Of a stretch of 64,000 bases of DNA, positions 26,857 through 34,633 are shown one piece after another. This DNA is from Pseudonocardia benzenivorans CB1190 (GTDB taxonomy: Bacteria > Actinomycetota > Actinomycetes > Mycobacteriales > Pseudonocardiaceae), in contig NC_015312.1 of NCBI RefSeq assembly GCF_000196675.2, forward strand, positions 5,084,001-5,148,000, in the 5' to 3' direction. The notes below the pieces were generated by a model. That model did no database searches. It saw nothing but the letters and a program-made list of their open reading frames with translations, and was not told the DNA's origin. Made by a program: the position numbers and the translations under genes. How positions within the stretch are numbered: position 1 is the first letter of the stretch; each line of letters starts with the position of its first letter.

Positions 26857-27010
26857 ACGTCCGGGCCCGCCGCGGACCCCAGGACGGGCGGCAGGACGCG
26901 TCAGGACCGGCGACCGCGGCGTGCGCCGGCTCCGCCCCCGGACGTGTCACCTGCGCGCCGCCGCGATCTCACGACCCGCTCACGAACCGGCGCGCAGGCC
27001 CGGCGAGCGG

Positions 27011-27691
27011 TCAGGGCAGCTTCCAGTCGACCGGCTCGCCGCCGAGCTCCTCGAGCAGGTCGTTGGCGCGGGAGAAGGGCCGGGAGCCGAAGAAGCCGCG
27101 GTCGGCCGACATCGGGCTGGGGTGGGCCGACTCGATGCACGGCACGTCGTCGAGCAGGGGCAACAGGTTGCGGGCGTCGCGGCCCCACAGGATCGCGACC
27201 ATGGGCTCGGCGTCGCGCGCGACGAGGGCGCGGATCGCCTGCTCCGTGACCGCCTCCCAGCCCTTCCCGCGGTGCGAGCCGGGGGTGCCGGGCTCGACCG
27301 TCAGCACCCTGTTGAGCAGCAGCACGCCCTGCTGCGCCCACGGCGTCAGGTCGCCCGTCGAGGGCGTGGGATGGCCCAGGTCGTCGGAGTACTCGCGGAA
27401 GATGTTGGCCAGCGACCGCGGCACCGGGCGGGTCTCGGGCGCCACGGAGAACGAGAGCCCGACGGCGTGCCCCGGCGTCGGGTACGGGTCCTGCCCGACG
27501 ATCAGCACCCGCACGTCGTCGAAGGGCTGGGTGAAGGCGCGCAGGATGTTCGCCCCGGCCGGCAGGTAACGGCGGCCCGCGGCCATCTCGGCGCGCAGGA
27601 ACTCGCCCATCGCGGCGATGACGGGCGCGACCGGCTCCAGCGCCTGCGCCCACCCGGCCTCGACGACCTCGTGCAGGGGCTTGGCCGGCAT
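27011..27691 (-). CDS. ung: Uracil-DNA glycosylase
   Basis: A family 1 uracil-DNA glycosylase, 226 residues, which removes uracil from DNA. Motif A VGQDPYPTPGHAVGLSFS includes the catalytic Asp and motif B AHPSPMSADRGFFGSRPFS the catalytic His. The ATG at 27691 overlaps the stop codon of the preceding gene as TGATG, so its translation is likely coupled to the end of the Mrp antiporter operon. An intrinsic promoter was not seen. Confidence 0.97.
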   Translation of the reverse strand: MPAKPLHEVVEAGWAQALEPVAPVIAAMGEFLRAEMAAGRRYLPAGANILRAFTQPFDDVRVLIVGQDPYPTPGHAVGLSFSVAPETRPVPRSLANIFREYSDDLGHPTPSTGDLTPWAQQGVLLLNRVLTVEPGTPGSHRGKGWEAVTEQAIRALVARDAEPMVAILWGRDARNLLPLLDDVPCIESAHPSPMSADRGFFGSRPFSRANDLLEELGGEPVDWKLP

Positions 27692-28215
27692 CAGGGCTCC
27701 AGCCGCCGCAGCCCGGCGCGGAACCGCCTGCTGCGCTCGACGTAGGACCCGACCGCGTACTCCCACTGGTCGTCGGGCACCTCGTGGCCCTCGCGGACCC
27801 GCGCGGGCACGCCGAGCGCCATCGCCCGGTCCGGGATCACCGCGTTCGGCGACACGACGGCGCCGGCGGCGACGACCGCGCCCTTGCCGACGGTCGAGCC
27901 GTTGAGCACCACCGACCCCGACGAGATGAGCGCCCGGTCGCCGATCGTCGCGGCCTCGATGTGGACGTTGTGCCCGACGGTGCACTCGTCGCCGATCAGG
28001 GTCGGCTGCCGGGCCGTCGTGTGGATGATCGTCCCGTCCTGGATGCTCGTCCGGGCACCGACGACGATGTAGCCGTCGTCGCCGCGCAGCACGGCCGTGG
28101 GCCACACCGATGCCTCGGCCCCGAGCCGCACGTCGCCGATGACGACGGCGTCGGGGTGCACGTAGGCGTCGGGGTGGATGTCGGGCACCAGGTCGCCGAG
28201 AGCGTAGATGGGCAC
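27691..28215 (-). CDS. Gamma-carbonic-anhydrase-fold hexapeptide protein
   Basis: A 174-residue left-handed beta-helix protein (hexapeptide repeats throughout, e.g. VVLNGSTVGKGAVVAAGAVVSPN). Two zinc-ligand histidines are visible (His65 in IIHTT, His82 in VGHNVHIE), but the position five residues after His82, which is the third zinc ligand in the archaeal enzyme Cam, is Glu87; a histidine sits instead at 85. True carbonic anhydrase activity is therefore doubtful; PaaY-like or other roles are possible. Starts nine bases after mnhG and overlaps ung by one base. Confidence 0.85.
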   Translation of the reverse strand: MPIYALGDLVPDIHPDAYVHPDAVVIGDVRLGAEASVWPTAVLRGDDGYIVVGARTSIQDGTIIHTTARQPTLIGDECTVGHNVHIEAATIGDRALISSGSVVLNGSTVGKGAVVAAGAVVSPNAVIPDRAMALGVPARVREGHEVPDDQWEYAVGSYVERSRRFRAGLRRLEP

Positions 28216-28224
28216 CCGGCGAGC

Positions 28225-28602
28225 TTAGGACGGCCCTCCGCCACCGCCTCGCGGGGTCGGGCCGGGCGGGTCGTCGTCGCGTGCCATGGGGTCGGCGAGC
28301 TCGTCGACGACGAGCGTGTCCCGACGCAGCGTCCCCGACCGGTAGGCCGAGCGCCCCACGATCTGCGACAGCACCGGCGCCGTGATGACCTGGAACAGGA
28401 TGACCAGCAGCAGCGTCGCGGCGCTCTCGAACTCCACCTGCACCGCCGTGCCGAGGAGGATGAGCAGCAGCCCGAGCGTCTGCGGCTTCGTGGCGGCCTG
28501 CAGCCGCGAGGGGACGTCGGGGAACCGGACCAGCCCGAGCGCGCCGAGCAGGCTCGCCGCCGCGCCGGTGAGCAGCAGCACCGACGTCACGATGTCCTTC
28601 AC
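28225..28602 (-). CDS. mnhG: Mrp Na+/H+ antiporter subunit G
   Basis: A 125-residue membrane subunit with three hydrophobic segments (VTSVLLLTGAAASLLGALGLV, TLGLLLILLGTAV, AATLLLVILFQVITAPVL) and the MnhG hallmark RFPDVPSRLQAATKPQTLG. A hydrophilic tail of about 40 residues follows. Its ATG overlaps the mnhF stop by four bases (ATGA). Last antiporter subunit of the operon. Confidence 0.93.
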   Translation of the reverse strand: MKDIVTSVLLLTGAAASLLGALGLVRFPDVPSRLQAATKPQTLGLLLILLGTAVQVEFESAATLLLVILFQVITAPVLSQIVGRSAYRSGTLRRDTLVVDELADPMARDDDPPGPTPRGGGGGPS

Positions 28603-28865
28603 CGGTGCCGCTCCCGTCGTTCGACGAGCCGGGCCGCCGTCGCCGAGCCGACGAAGCCGATCAGCGCCACGGCCGCGAGCAGCGGGATGTTGGAGCTGTC
28701 CCGGTTGACCGCGACGTACACCGCGCCCCCGCAGACGATGACCACGACGAGGACGTCGAGCGCGGTGATCCGGTCGAGGGTGGTGGGCCCGCGCAGCAGC
28801 CGCAGCGTGGTCAGCAGGGCGGCGGCGGCGAGCATCGCCAGGGTCAGGGTGAACACGACGGTCAT
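28599..28865 (-). CDS. mnhF: Mrp Na+/H+ antiporter subunit F
   Basis: An 88-residue protein with three transmembrane segments, including the MnhF motif RLLRGPTTLDRITALDVLVV and a C-terminal GFVGSATAARLVERR. The ATG at 28865 overlaps the mnhE stop as ATGA. The size is usual for the family. Confidence 0.93.
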   Translation of the reverse strand: MTVVFTLTLAMLAAAALLTTLRLLRGPTTLDRITALDVLVVVIVCGGAVYVAVNRDSSNIPLLAAVALIGFVGSATAARLVERRERHR

Positions 28866-29410
28866 GGGGCGCTCCTGTACCGGGCCGCGGCCAGCCCGCG
28901 GTCGCTCGCGGCCAGCTCGTCGGCGGTGCCGAGGGCGGCGATCACCTTGCGCTGCAGGACGAGCACCTCGCGGCGGACGCGTTCGACGGCGCCGTCGCCA
29001 CCGACGCCGAGCGCGTAGACCCAGAACGTCGCCCGGGTCCGGTCGATCTGCAGGACGTAGCTGCCCGGGGTGAGTGCGACCGCCCCGGCGAGCACGGCGA
29101 CGACCCGCGCCGAGTGCGCCAGCAACGGCACCGCGATGATCGCCGCCGCCGGCCCACGGCCGCCGCCGCGCAGTGTCTCCCACCCGATCTGCACCCCCGA
29201 CCGCAGCAGGTCGAGCGCCACGAACGACGCCAGCGACAACAGCCGCAGCGGCCGGACCGGAATCGGGTCGCGCATGGGCGGCAACGGGAACAGCCACGCC
29301 ACCAGCACGGCGACGAGCACCCCGCCGACGATCGTCGCGGGCCGCAGCGTCCCCCACAGCAGCACCCAGACGACGGTCAGCCAGAACACCTGCCGCACCC
29401 GGTGACTCAT
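28862..29410 (-). CDS. mnhE: Mrp Na+/H+ antiporter subunit E
   Basis: A 182-residue MnhE subunit: paired N-terminal hydrophobic segments (VFWLTVVWVLLWGTLRPATI, GVLVAVLVAWLF), SLASFVALDLLRSGVQIGW, and a core SARVVAVLAGAVALTPGSYVLQ. The ATG at 29410 has GGGGGAG seven bases upstream and overlaps the stop of the mini-ORF 29407-29487 as ATGA. Confidence 0.92.
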   Translation of the reverse strand: MSHRVRQVFWLTVVWVLLWGTLRPATIVGGVLVAVLVAWLFPLPPMRDPIPVRPLRLLSLASFVALDLLRSGVQIGWETLRGGGRGPAAAIIAVPLLAHSARVVAVLAGAVALTPGSYVLQIDRTRATFWVYALGVGGDGAVERVRREVLVLQRKVIAALGTADELAASDRGLAAARYRSAP

Positions 29411-29487
29411 GATCGCACTCCCCCGCTGCGCGGGCCCGGCGTTGCGCGCAGGCGCCGTGTCGATGCGTCTCTCGCACGCTCGCTCAT
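29407..29487 (-). CDS. 26-codon mini-ORF coupled to mnhD and mnhE
   Basis: A 26-residue Arg/Ser/Gly-rich ORF (begins MSERARDASTRR) fills the 73-base gap between mnhD and mnhE exactly. Its ATG overlaps the mnhD stop as ATGA and its TGA overlaps the mnhE start as ATGA. Both ends share the coupling seen at the other joints of the operon. The mnhE ribosome binding site lies inside it. It may be a real micropeptide, a relay keeping ribosomes moving to mnhE, or a residue of a lost gene; the peptide is not hydrophobic and matches nothing I recognise. Confidence 0.45.
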   Translation of the reverse strand: MSERARDASTRRLRATPGPRSGGVRS

Positions 29488-31016
29488 CGGGCACCCTCCT
29501 GTCCGAGGACCGCACCCAGGTACGGGGTGCGGGCGACGAGGTCGTCCCCGGCGCGGGTCGTCACCGCCGACAGCGGCCCGGCCGCGGCCGCGATCGTGAG
29601 GCTCACGGCCACGAGCGCTGCCGTCGCGACGTACATGGGGGTGGCCGTGCGCGCGGTCCCGACGACGAGGTCGTCGTCGGGGTCGTTGTCGGGCAGCGGT
29701 TCGCGCGGCTCGCCCCAGAACACCCGCACCCACACCCGCACGACGGCGTAGAGCGTCAGCAGGCTGGCGAGGATGACGATCCCGGCGACGACACTCGTCG
29801 CGACCCCGTCGCCCGCACCCGCCTGCAGCAGCGCGAGCTTGGCGACGAACCCCGACGTCGGCGGCACCCCCGCCAGGGTCAGCGCGGGGATCGCGAACAG
29901 CACCGCGAGCAGCGGGGCCCGCTTCGCCAGACCGCCCATGGCGTCGATCGACACGGTGCCGGTGCGCCGCGTGATGAGCCCGGAGACGAGAAAGAGCGTG
30001 GCCTGCACGGTGATGTGGTGGACGACGTAGAGCGCGGTCCCCCCGGCACCCGCCGCGTCGGTCACCGCGAGCCCGAAGATCATGAACCCGATGTGGCTGA
30101 CCAGCAGGAACGACAGGATCCGGTTGAGGTCGTTCTGCGCGAGCGCGCCCAGCACCCCGACGATCATCGTCACCGAGGCCAGCACGAGCAGCAGCACGGA
30201 CGGGTGGCCCTCCGGGAAGATCAGCGTCCGGGTCCGCAGCAGCGCGTAGATGCCGACCTTGGTGAGCAGGCCCGCGAACAGCGCCGTGACGGGGGCGGGA
30301 GCGTTGGGATAGCTGTCGGGCAGCCAGAAGTGCAGCGGCACGATCGCCGCCTTGATCCCGAAGGTGACGAGCACGAGCAGCGCCAGGACCGTCTGCAGGC
30401 CCGTGGGCAGCGCCGCGACGCGCTCGGCGAGGTCGGCGAGGTTGACGGTGCCGGTGGCCGCGTACACCAGCGCGACCGTCGTCAGGAAGAGCAGCGACGA
30501 CGTCAGGCTGATGATCACGTACGTCATCCCGGAGCGGATGCGCCGCGCGTCGGTGCGGCGGGTGATCAGCACGTACGACGCGGCGAGCATGATCTCGAAC
30601 GCGACGAAGAGGCTGAACAGGTCGCCGGTCAGGTACGCGAGCGACACCCCGGCCGAGAGCACCAGGAAGATCGGGTGGAACGTCGTGGACGCGGTGCGCC
30701 TGCCGTAGTCGGCGATCCGCTGGTCGATCGCGTAGACCAGCACCGCGAGGGTGACGACCGTCGAGATCAGCAGCAGCAGCGCGGAGAGCCGGTCGGCGAC
30801 GAGCACGATCCCGACGGGCGCGGCCCAGCCGCCGATCTCGGCGACCACGGGCCCCCCGCGGTCGGCCATGACCAGCAGCACGGCCGCGACGACCGAGACG
30901 GCGGCGAGCACGGTGACGCCGATGACCCGCTGCGCCCAGGCCCACCGTCCGACGACGACGGTCGCGCCCGCTCCCAGCAGCGGCAGGAGCACGGGCAGTG
31001 CCGGCAGCATGCTCAC
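29484..31016 (-). CDS. mnhD: Mrp Na+/H+ antiporter subunit D
   Basis: A 510-residue homologue of the proton-pumping NADH dehydrogenase subunit N (NuoN-like), with about fourteen transmembrane segments. Visible motifs include SLFVAFEIMLAASYVLI, the conserved Lys-containing FGIKAAIVPLHFWLPDSYPNAPAPVTALF and LLTKVGIYALLR. The GTG at 31016 forms a GTGA overlap with the mnhC stop, which settles the start; an ATG two codons inside is the alternative. Confidence 0.95.
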   Translation of the reverse strand: MSMLPALPVLLPLLGAGATVVVGRWAWAQRVIGVTVLAAVSVVAAVLLVMADRGGPVVAEIGGWAAPVGIVLVADRLSALLLLISTVVTLAVLVYAIDQRIADYGRRTASTTFHPIFLVLSAGVSLAYLTGDLFSLFVAFEIMLAASYVLITRRTDARRIRSGMTYVIISLTSSLLFLTTVALVYAATGTVNLADLAERVAALPTGLQTVLALLVLVTFGIKAAIVPLHFWLPDSYPNAPAPVTALFAGLLTKVGIYALLRTRTLIFPEGHPSVLLLVLASVTMIVGVLGALAQNDLNRILSFLLVSHIGFMIFGLAVTDAAGAGGTALYVVHHITVQATLFLVSGLITRRTGTVSIDAMGGLAKRAPLLAVLFAIPALTLAGVPPTSGFVAKLALLQAGAGDGVATSVVAGIVILASLLTLYAVVRVWVRVFWGEPREPLPDNDPDDDLVVGTARTATPMYVATAALVAVSLTIAAAAGPLSAVTTRAGDDLVARTPYLGAVLGQEGAR

Positions 31017-31483
31017 GACCGGTCCCCCACGGGGTCGCCGGACGCCGCGGCCGAGCCGGGGTCCACACCCACCTCGTCGCCCTGCTCGTCGGCCTCCTCG
31101 CCCATCGACGCCGTGGGCGTGCGCCGGCGCGCGATCCGGCGGTCCTCGAGGTCGTCCTGCACCTCGTCGTGGCCCACGAGCACCCACGAGCGGTAGCCGA
31201 GCGCGAGCAGGTAGGTCGTCATCGCGAACGTGATGACGACGGCCGTGAGCGCGAGTGCCTGCGGCAGCGGGTCGGCCAGCGGCGCCGAGCCCTCGGCCGA
31301 CCCGCCGAGGATCGGTGGCCGCGCCGGCGGACCACCGGTGAGCTGGAGCAACAGGTTCGCGCCGTGGCCGAGCACGACGACGCCCAGCAGCACGCGCATG
31401 AGCGAGCGCTGCAGCAGCAGGTAGAACCCGACGGCGTAGAGGGCGGCGACGACGACGGCCATCGCGAGGCTGACGGTGGTCAC
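31013..31483 (-). CDS. mnhC: Mrp Na+/H+ antiporter subunit C
   Basis: A 156-residue NuoK-like subunit with three hydrophobic segments (AVVVAALYAVGFYLLL, VLLGVVVLGHGANLLL, ALALTAVVITFAMTTYLLAL). A hydrophilic C-terminal tail of about 45 residues rich in Asp/Glu/Arg extends past the core. GTG at 31483 overlaps the mnhB stop as GTGA. Confidence 0.93.
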   Translation of the reverse strand: MTTVSLAMAVVVAALYAVGFYLLLQRSLMRVLLGVVVLGHGANLLLQLTGGPPARPPILGGSAEGSAPLADPLPQALALTAVVITFAMTTYLLALGYRSWVLVGHDEVQDDLEDRRIARRRTPTASMGEEADEQGDEVGVDPGSAAASGDPVGDRS

Positions 31484-32034
31484 GAAGCGGCCTCCGACTC
31501 GGCGTCGAGGGCGTCGCGCTCGATCCCGCTGCCCAGCGACCGCAGCAGGTCCAGCACGACGCCGACGATCAGCAGGTAGACGCCGACGTCGAGGGCGAGG
31601 CTGGAGACGATCTCGAACTCCCCGAGCAGCGGGACGTGCACGGACACCTTCGTCGACGACAGCACCGGTGCCCCGAACGCGGCCGGCACCAGCGCCGTCA
31701 CCACGGCCACGCACAGCCCGACCCCGACGACCACCGGCGGCCGCACCCGGATCCGCGCCCCGATCTCCGCCCCCTCGCTGCTGCCGCCCGCGATGTGCCG
31801 CAGCACGAACGCCAGCCCGGCGACGAGCCCGCCGGAGAAGCCGCCGCCGGGGCCGTAGTGGCCGACGAGCAGCAGGTACAGCGAGAAGACGAGGACCGCC
31901 GGGAAGAGGATCCTGGCCGCGAGCTCGAGCAGCAGGGTGCGCTCGGATGTGACCGGGCAGTCGCCGGGCAGCATCCAGTCCTCGGTGGGCGAGTCCCACC
32001 GCGGCCAGGGGACGCGGGTGTCCTCGGCACTCAT
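31480..32034 (-). CDS. mnhB: Mrp Na+/H+ antiporter subunit B
   Basis: A 184-residue subunit with the MnhB core: ILFPAVLVFSLYLLLVGHYG, then PGGGFSGGLVAGLAFVLRHI and C-terminal segments. An N-terminal extension of about 30 residues (rich in Trp/Pro/Asp) precedes the core. The ATG at 32034 overlaps the mnhA stop as ATGA. Confidence 0.93.
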   Translation of the reverse strand: MSAEDTRVPWPRWDSPTEDWMLPGDCPVTSERTLLLELAARILFPAVLVFSLYLLLVGHYGPGGGFSGGLVAGLAFVLRHIAGGSSEGAEIGARIRVRPPVVVGVGLCVAVVTALVPAAFGAPVLSSTKVSVHVPLLGEFEIVSSLALDVGVYLLIVGVVLDLLRSLGSGIERDALDAESEAAS

Positions 32035-34397
32035 CCGGACACCTCCTTCTCGTGGGCCGGGGTGCCCGACCCGCTCGCGCGGACCTTGCCGCGACGTCTG
32101 CGGTCGTGGCGGGTCGCGAGCACGAGGCTCGCGGTGCCCGACGCCGCGACCAGCAGCACGGTGATCTCCCCGACGGTGTCGAGCGCGCGGAAGTCGACCA
32201 GGATCGCGCTGATGATGTTGGTGGCCCCCGTCTCGGGCGCGAGCCGGACGAACTCCTCGCTGGCCGTCGCGGGTGCGGTGCGGGCGCCGGAGAGCACGAT
32301 CCCGAAGACGCCGACGGTGATCCCCGCGACCGCGGCGAGCACGCCCTTCCGGACCTGGATCGCGCGGCGTGGCCGGCGGCGCTCGGTGAAGTGGGCGGGC
32401 AGCCTGCGCAGCACGAAGACGAACGCGACGAGGGCGAGCGTCTCGACGAGGAACTGCGCGAGCGCGAGGTCGGGCGCCCCGTCGACGATGAACAGCCCGC
32501 CGATGCCGTACCCGACGGCGCCGACGAGGAGCACGGCGGTGAACCGGCGCCGGGCCCGGACCATCGCGAGGGCCGCGGCGACGACGACGATCCCCAGCGG
32601 GATCTGGATCCACTCGTGCACGACCGGGACGTCGCCCGGCCACGCCCAGCCGAGGACGAGCCCGATGCCGGGGAGTGCGATGACCATGAGCAGCACGGTG
32701 GCGAGGTAGACCGGCAGCGAACCGACCTGCAGCCGGCCGGTGACGAGCACCGCGAGGCGTTCGAGGCCCGACACGACGAGCTCGTAGCCGCGCTGCGCCG
32801 ACACGCGGTGGTGCAGCCGCCGGGTGAGTGCCGCGACGCGGTCGCGGCCGGTGTGCAGCAGCAGACCGCCGGCGAGCGCGACCGCGGACAGCCCGAGCGC
32901 GAGGTTGAAGCCGTGCCAGAGCGCGAGGTGGTAGCCGGCCTCCTCGGCGGTGCGCGCGGGCAGCGTGTCGCCGTAGGCCTCGGCGAGGACGGCGGCGACC
33001 GGCGCCACCAGTCCGAGCACCAGGCCGGCCAGGGAGGTGATCCACAGCGGCACGGTCAGTCCCGGCGACGCGGGTGCGGGCGTCACCGGGTCGACGCCCG
33101 GCTTCGTCGCGAACGCGCCCCAGAGGAACCGCGCGCTGTAGGCGACGGTCAGCACCGACCCGGCCACGAGCCCCACCTCGACGACCCCGCCGCGCAGGCC
33201 GCCCTCGAGCAGGAACGCCTCGAACGCGGCCTCCTTGGCGACGAACCCCAGCAGCGGCGGGATGCCCGCCATCGACGCGGCCGCGAGCGCCGACGCCGCC
33301 GCCAGCCCCGGCATCGCCCGGCCCAGCCCGGACAGCGCACCGATCTCGCGGGTGCCCGTGACCTTGTCGACGGTGCCCACGACCAGGAACAGCGTCGCTT
33401 TGAACAGCCCGTGGGCCAGCAGCAGCGCGGCCCCCGCGACCGCGGCGAGCCTGCCGCCGACGGCGAACAGCACCATCAGGAAGCCCAGCTGGCTGACGGT
33501 GCCGAAAGCCAGCAGCCGTTTCAGATCCGTCGCGCCGAGTGCGCGCCAGCCGCCGATGAGCATCGTCGCCAGCCCGAGGACGACGAGCGGCAGCCACCAC
33601 TCGGCGCTGCTCGCGAACGCCGGGGAGAGCCGCGCCACGAGGAAGACCCCGGCTTTGACCATCGACGCCGCGTGCAGGTAGCCGCTGACGGGCGTCGGGG
33701 CGGCCATCGCCGCGGGCAGCCACGGGTGGAACGGTGCCTGCGCCGACTTGGTCAGCACGCCGAGCAGGATCAGCACGATGCCCGCCGTGACGGCCCCGCC
33801 CGTCGGCGGCGAGGCCACGATCGCCGAGATCCGGTAGGTGCCCGCGGACTCGCCGACGAGCACGAACCCGAGGAGCATCGACAGCCCGCCGAACACCGTC
33901 ACCAGCAGCGCCTGGACCGCGGCCCGGCGGTTGGCCCGGTGCAGCCCGCTCTGCCCGACGAGCAGGAACGACGCGATCGACGTCAGCTCCCAGAAGACGT
34001 AGAGCGTCAGCAGGTCGTCGGCGACGACGAGGCCCAGCATCGCGCCCGCGAAGAACAGCAGCAGCGCGGAGGTCCGGCTCGCGTCGGGGCTGCGCCGGCC
34101 GAAGTAGAACGCGCTGTAGGCCAGGATGACCGCGCCGACCCCCGAGACCAGCACGATCATGACCAGCGCGAGTGCGTCGAGTCGGACGTCGAACGTCAGG
34201 TGCAGGGCGGGCGCCCACGCGAGGTTCTCCTCGACGGCCGCGCCGCCCAGCACCGCCGGCGCCATCGCCGCGGCCCACACCAGCGTCACCGCGGGCAGGA
34301 CCGCGGCCAGGCCGAACGCGGCGCGCGTGCTGCGCGCGGCCACCGCGGGCAGGGCGCAGGCCAACACGAGGTGGGCGGCGACGAGCGCGAGCAGCAA
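32031..34397 (-). CDS. mnhA: Mrp Na+/H+ antiporter subunit A
   Basis: A 788-residue NuoL-like subunit with about twenty transmembrane segments, including the conserved Glu region LLTLYVFWELTSIASFLLVG, Lys motif VLTKSAQAPFHPWLPAAMAAP and TVSQLGFLMVL. The C-terminal quarter carries the MbhD/MrpB-like extension expected for full-length MrpA. A TTG start at 34397 is chosen because AAGGAGG lies four bases upstream; a further upstream ATG at 34466 is not supported. First gene of a complete mnhABCDEFG set. The 236 bases before it are GC-rich with several GTCGGGTC-like units and no clear operator. Confidence 0.95.
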   Translation of the reverse strand: MLLALVAAHLVLACALPAVAARSTRAAFGLAAVLPAVTLVWAAAMAPAVLGGAAVEENLAWAPALHLTFDVRLDALALVMIVLVSGVGAVILAYSAFYFGRRSPDASRTSALLLFFAGAMLGLVVADDLLTLYVFWELTSIASFLLVGQSGLHRANRRAAVQALLVTVFGGLSMLLGFVLVGESAGTYRISAIVASPPTGGAVTAGIVLILLGVLTKSAQAPFHPWLPAAMAAPTPVSGYLHAASMVKAGVFLVARLSPAFASSAEWWLPLVVLGLATMLIGGWRALGATDLKRLLAFGTVSQLGFLMVLFAVGGRLAAVAGAALLLAHGLFKATLFLVVGTVDKVTGTREIGALSGLGRAMPGLAAASALAAASMAGIPPLLGFVAKEAAFEAFLLEGGLRGGVVEVGLVAGSVLTVAYSARFLWGAFATKPGVDPVTPAPASPGLTVPLWITSLAGLVLGLVAPVAAVLAEAYGDTLPARTAEEAGYHLALWHGFNLALGLSAVALAGGLLLHTGRDRVAALTRRLHHRVSAQRGYELVVSGLERLAVLVTGRLQVGSLPVYLATVLLMVIALPGIGLVLGWAWPGDVPVVHEWIQIPLGIVVVAAALAMVRARRRFTAVLLVGAVGYGIGGLFIVDGAPDLALAQFLVETLALVAFVFVLRRLPAHFTERRRPRRAIQVRKGVLAAVAGITVGVFGIVLSGARTAPATASEEFVRLAPETGATNIISAILVDFRALDTVGEITVLLVAASGTASLVLATRHDRRRRGKVRASGSGTPAHEKEVSG

Positions 34398-34633
34398 GGA
34401 ACCTCCTTGCGGCGTCCCGCGGCCCGTGCGATCGGCGTGATCACAGGTGGGCCGTGCGGACGGCACGGGCCGCCTCGGGGTGCGGACCGTACCGGCCCGG
34501 CGGTCGGGTCACCGTCGGGTCGGTGTTCGGGTGGGCTGTCGGACCGGATACCGCCCGACCCCGCCCACCCTACCGGCCGAAACGCGGACGGGGCGGCGGC
34601 ACCGCGGCCGGCGGCACCGCGACCCCGCCCGGA

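Noticed and set aside
34490..34600. Clustered GTCGGGTC-like units before mnhA
   Set aside because: The units are irregular in spacing and sequence and could simply reflect GC-rich composition; not enough for an operator call.
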